Shown: piece after piece, positions 63,030 to 64,000 of the stretch | Numbering within the stretch: position 1 is the first letter of the stretch | Layout: every line of letters starts with the position of its first letter | NCBI RefSeq assembly: GCF_021166475.1 | Contig: NZ_JAJOYS010000002.1 | Coordinates: 682,001-746,000, forward strand | DNA: 64,000 nt | Direction: 5' to 3' | Source of the DNA: Pelagibacterium xiamenense | GTDB taxonomy: Bacteria > Pseudomonadota > Alphaproteobacteria > Rhizobiales > Devosiaceae | Made by a program: the position numbers and the translations under genes | The notes under the pieces: model-generated | Told to the model about the DNA's origin: nothing | Databases searched by the model: none | The model's input: only the letters and a program-made list of their open reading frames with translations

Positions 63030-63134
63030 TGTCCGCCGGATATACCGGGGACGGCAGTCCGGAGTTGGCCTCGCCAATAAGGGAGTTTTGCTCCGGCACG
63101 GTGACGTGATTCTTGCTTTGAAAGGAGAACACAA
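63030..63134 (+). promoter_or_regulatory. ROSE-like RNA thermometer in the Hsp20 leader
   Basis: The last hairpin pairs TTCTTGCTTT (63110-63119 region) with AAGGAGAA (63122-63129), masking the AGGAG ribosome-binding site. The UUGCU element with a bulged G facing the Shine-Dalgarno sequence is the hallmark of ROSE elements. A second stem can form further upstream between CCGGAG near 63059 and CTCCGG at 63091-63096. Location ahead of an hsp20 gene in this order fits known ROSE use. Confidence 0.72.
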
Positions 63135-63593
63135 ATGCAACGTCTCGATTTCACCCCCTTCTACCGCTCCACGGTCGGTTTCGACCGTCTTTTCTCGCGT
63201 CTCGACAACCTCGTGAGCGAGGAAGCCAAGAGCTACCCGCCCTACAACATCGAACGCACCGGCGAAGACGCCTATCGCGTGTCGGTTGCGGTGGCCGGGT
63301 TCGCTCCGGGCGATATCGCCGTGGAAACAAAGGAGAACAGCCTCCTGGTCAAGGGCGCCCGACCCGAAGGCGCCTCTTCGGGAAACCGTGAATTCCTCCA
63401 TCGCGGCATTGCCGAACGCGCGTTCGAATTGCGCTTCCAGCTTGCCGAACATGTCGAGGTTTCCGGCGCCTCCCTCGAAAACGGCCTGCTCCACATCGAA
63501 TTGAAGCGCGAGTTGCCCGAATCCAAGCGCCCGCGCCAGATCGACATCAAGTCCTCGAACGGCAAGACGATCGAGGACCAGACCGTCAACTAA
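63135..63593 (+). CDS. Small heat-shock protein, Hsp20/IbpA family
   Basis: 152 residues: an N-terminal Phe-rich arm (PFYRSTVGFDRLFSRLD), then the alpha-crystallin domain (about 40-140) with YRVSVAVAGF, the conserved LENGLLHIELKRELPE (A-x-x-x-n-G-v-L type), and a short C-terminal tail. It is an ATP-independent holdase that binds unfolding proteins. ATG 63135 follows AAAGGAG by seven bases, and that site lies in the ROSE-like hairpin. Confidence 0.93.
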   Translation: MQRLDFTPFYRSTVGFDRLFSRLDNLVSEEAKSYPPYNIERTGEDAYRVSVAVAGFAPGDIAVETKENSLLVKGARPEGASSGNREFLHRGIAERAFELRFQLAEHVEVSGASLENGLLHIELKRELPESKRPRQIDIKSSNGKTIEDQTVN

Positions 63594-63615
63594 GCGGGGA
63601 TACCCCGCACACGAA

Positions 63616-63637
63616 ACGGCGCGGTCCGCCGCGCCGT
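63616..63637 (+). terminator. Hairpin after hsp20
   Basis: ACGGCGCGG / CCGCGCCGT with a TCCG loop, a nine-pair stem 22 bp after the stop. The T run is absent, so termination is only likely. Confidence 0.5.
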
Positions 63638-64000
63638 CCACAATAAAGGCAACGTCAAAAAGAACACGTTGCTCATTGCTCTTCTAAAGCGCTTCTCGCG
63701 GGCGCCGGCACACACCGTGCTGGCGCCCGGATGCGTTTGCGCCGCCCATTTCCACACCCCACTTGCCGGAACGCGAAAAATCTGCCAAATTCGCGCGCCA
63801 ATTAGGACAGCACTGTTGTCCAATATTGGGGGACTTTCCGGGCCCCCGGCGGTTGCCGGGTCCGGCAAGGATACATAAATTCAAGTGAACCTCGCGCATT
63901 TCTATGCAAGAAGGAGCGCTTGAAATACCGCGCTGCCCATCCGTCTCCCGGAGGCTTCGCGCGGCGTTCGGGGTCACTGCGCCGGCTTTGCGGCACGCTT
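63638..64000. other. Window end, no supported gene
   Basis: A palindrome GGACA-GCACTGT-TGTCC lies at 63804-63820. After it, ATG 63904 opens a plus-strand frame to the window edge and a minus-strand frame ends at 63974-63976 (reading KRAAKPAQ before the stop). Neither has enough sequence to call a gene; one of them may be the end of a gene that continues past the edge. Confidence 0.4.

Noticed and set aside
1..64000. CRISPR arrays, insertion sequences, prophage or integrase genes
   Set aside because: No regularly spaced direct repeats, no transposase- or phage-like protein and no long terminal inverted repeats were seen.

Overview
This window looks like a stretch of ordinary chromosome from a high-GC alphaproteobacterium. 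The order is probably Hyphomicrobiales and the family plausibly Devosiaceae (Devosia- or Pelagibacterium-like). That placement is inferred from gene content: RcdA (DUF1465), CpdR, GapR (DUF2312) and TrcR (DUF1013) homologues, DUF1192 and DUF1036 proteins, a zinc-free 41-aa L36, and a small aa3-oxidase subunit IV gene directly upstream of pntA. No insertion sequence, integrase, phage gene or CRISPR array was seen. Both window edges are open: the first gene is cut at its 5' side.

Layout. 1-8.4 kb: class I aldolase (partial), a ThiE-like protein overlapping an exported Sel1-repeat protein, efp, an inositol-monophosphatase-like enzyme, a MotA/ExbB-like plus MotB/OmpA-like membrane pair, an MsbA-type ABC exporter, rpmE. 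8.5-13 kb: rcdA, a probable small RNA behind a perfect CtrA box, a DUF1192 gene, a quinone oxidoreductase, trcR, a TauE permease, two divergent YdcH/DUF465 genes. 13-21 kb: siderophore-interacting flavoreductase, a large AI-2E-type permease with a cytosolic extension, purE-purK, rpsU, YCII protein, hydrolase, tyrosine phosphatase, DsbA-like protein. 21-26.4 kb: minus-strand run of M3 peptidase, aa3 oxidase subunit IV and the three-gene transhydrogenase pntA-pntA2-pntB; pntA carries an unusual histone-H1-like tail. 26.6-31.9 kb: orphan NtrC-type regulator, L,D-transpeptidase and a MepK/DUF882 murein peptidase. 32-37.6 kb: dxs, hydrolase, gapR, DUF1036-pyk, rpmJ. 37.7-43.2 kb: oligopeptide ABC transporter oppABCDF. 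43.4-51.6 kb: fatty-acid beta-oxidation divergon (fadE-fadB-thiolase opposite fadD-merR) with two matching palindromic operators. 51.7-58.7 kb: PAS-GAF-GGDEF-EAL protein, ALDH7-type dehydrogenase, autotransporter. 58.8-64 kb: two tRNA-Val genes, cpdR, N-formylglutamate amidohydrolase, hisN, lysophospholipase-like hydrolase, and an Hsp20 gene behind a ROSE-like RNA thermometer.

The genes supply housekeeping metabolism (glycolysis, purines, isoprenoids, NADPH), envelope remodelling, fatty-acid and peptide use, and several factors of the CtrA cell-cycle circuit. The observations most worth a second look are the basic tail on PntA, the uncharacterised stator-like membrane pair, the ROSE-like thermometer, the CtrA box with its possible small RNA next to rcdA, and the structured leader before purE.
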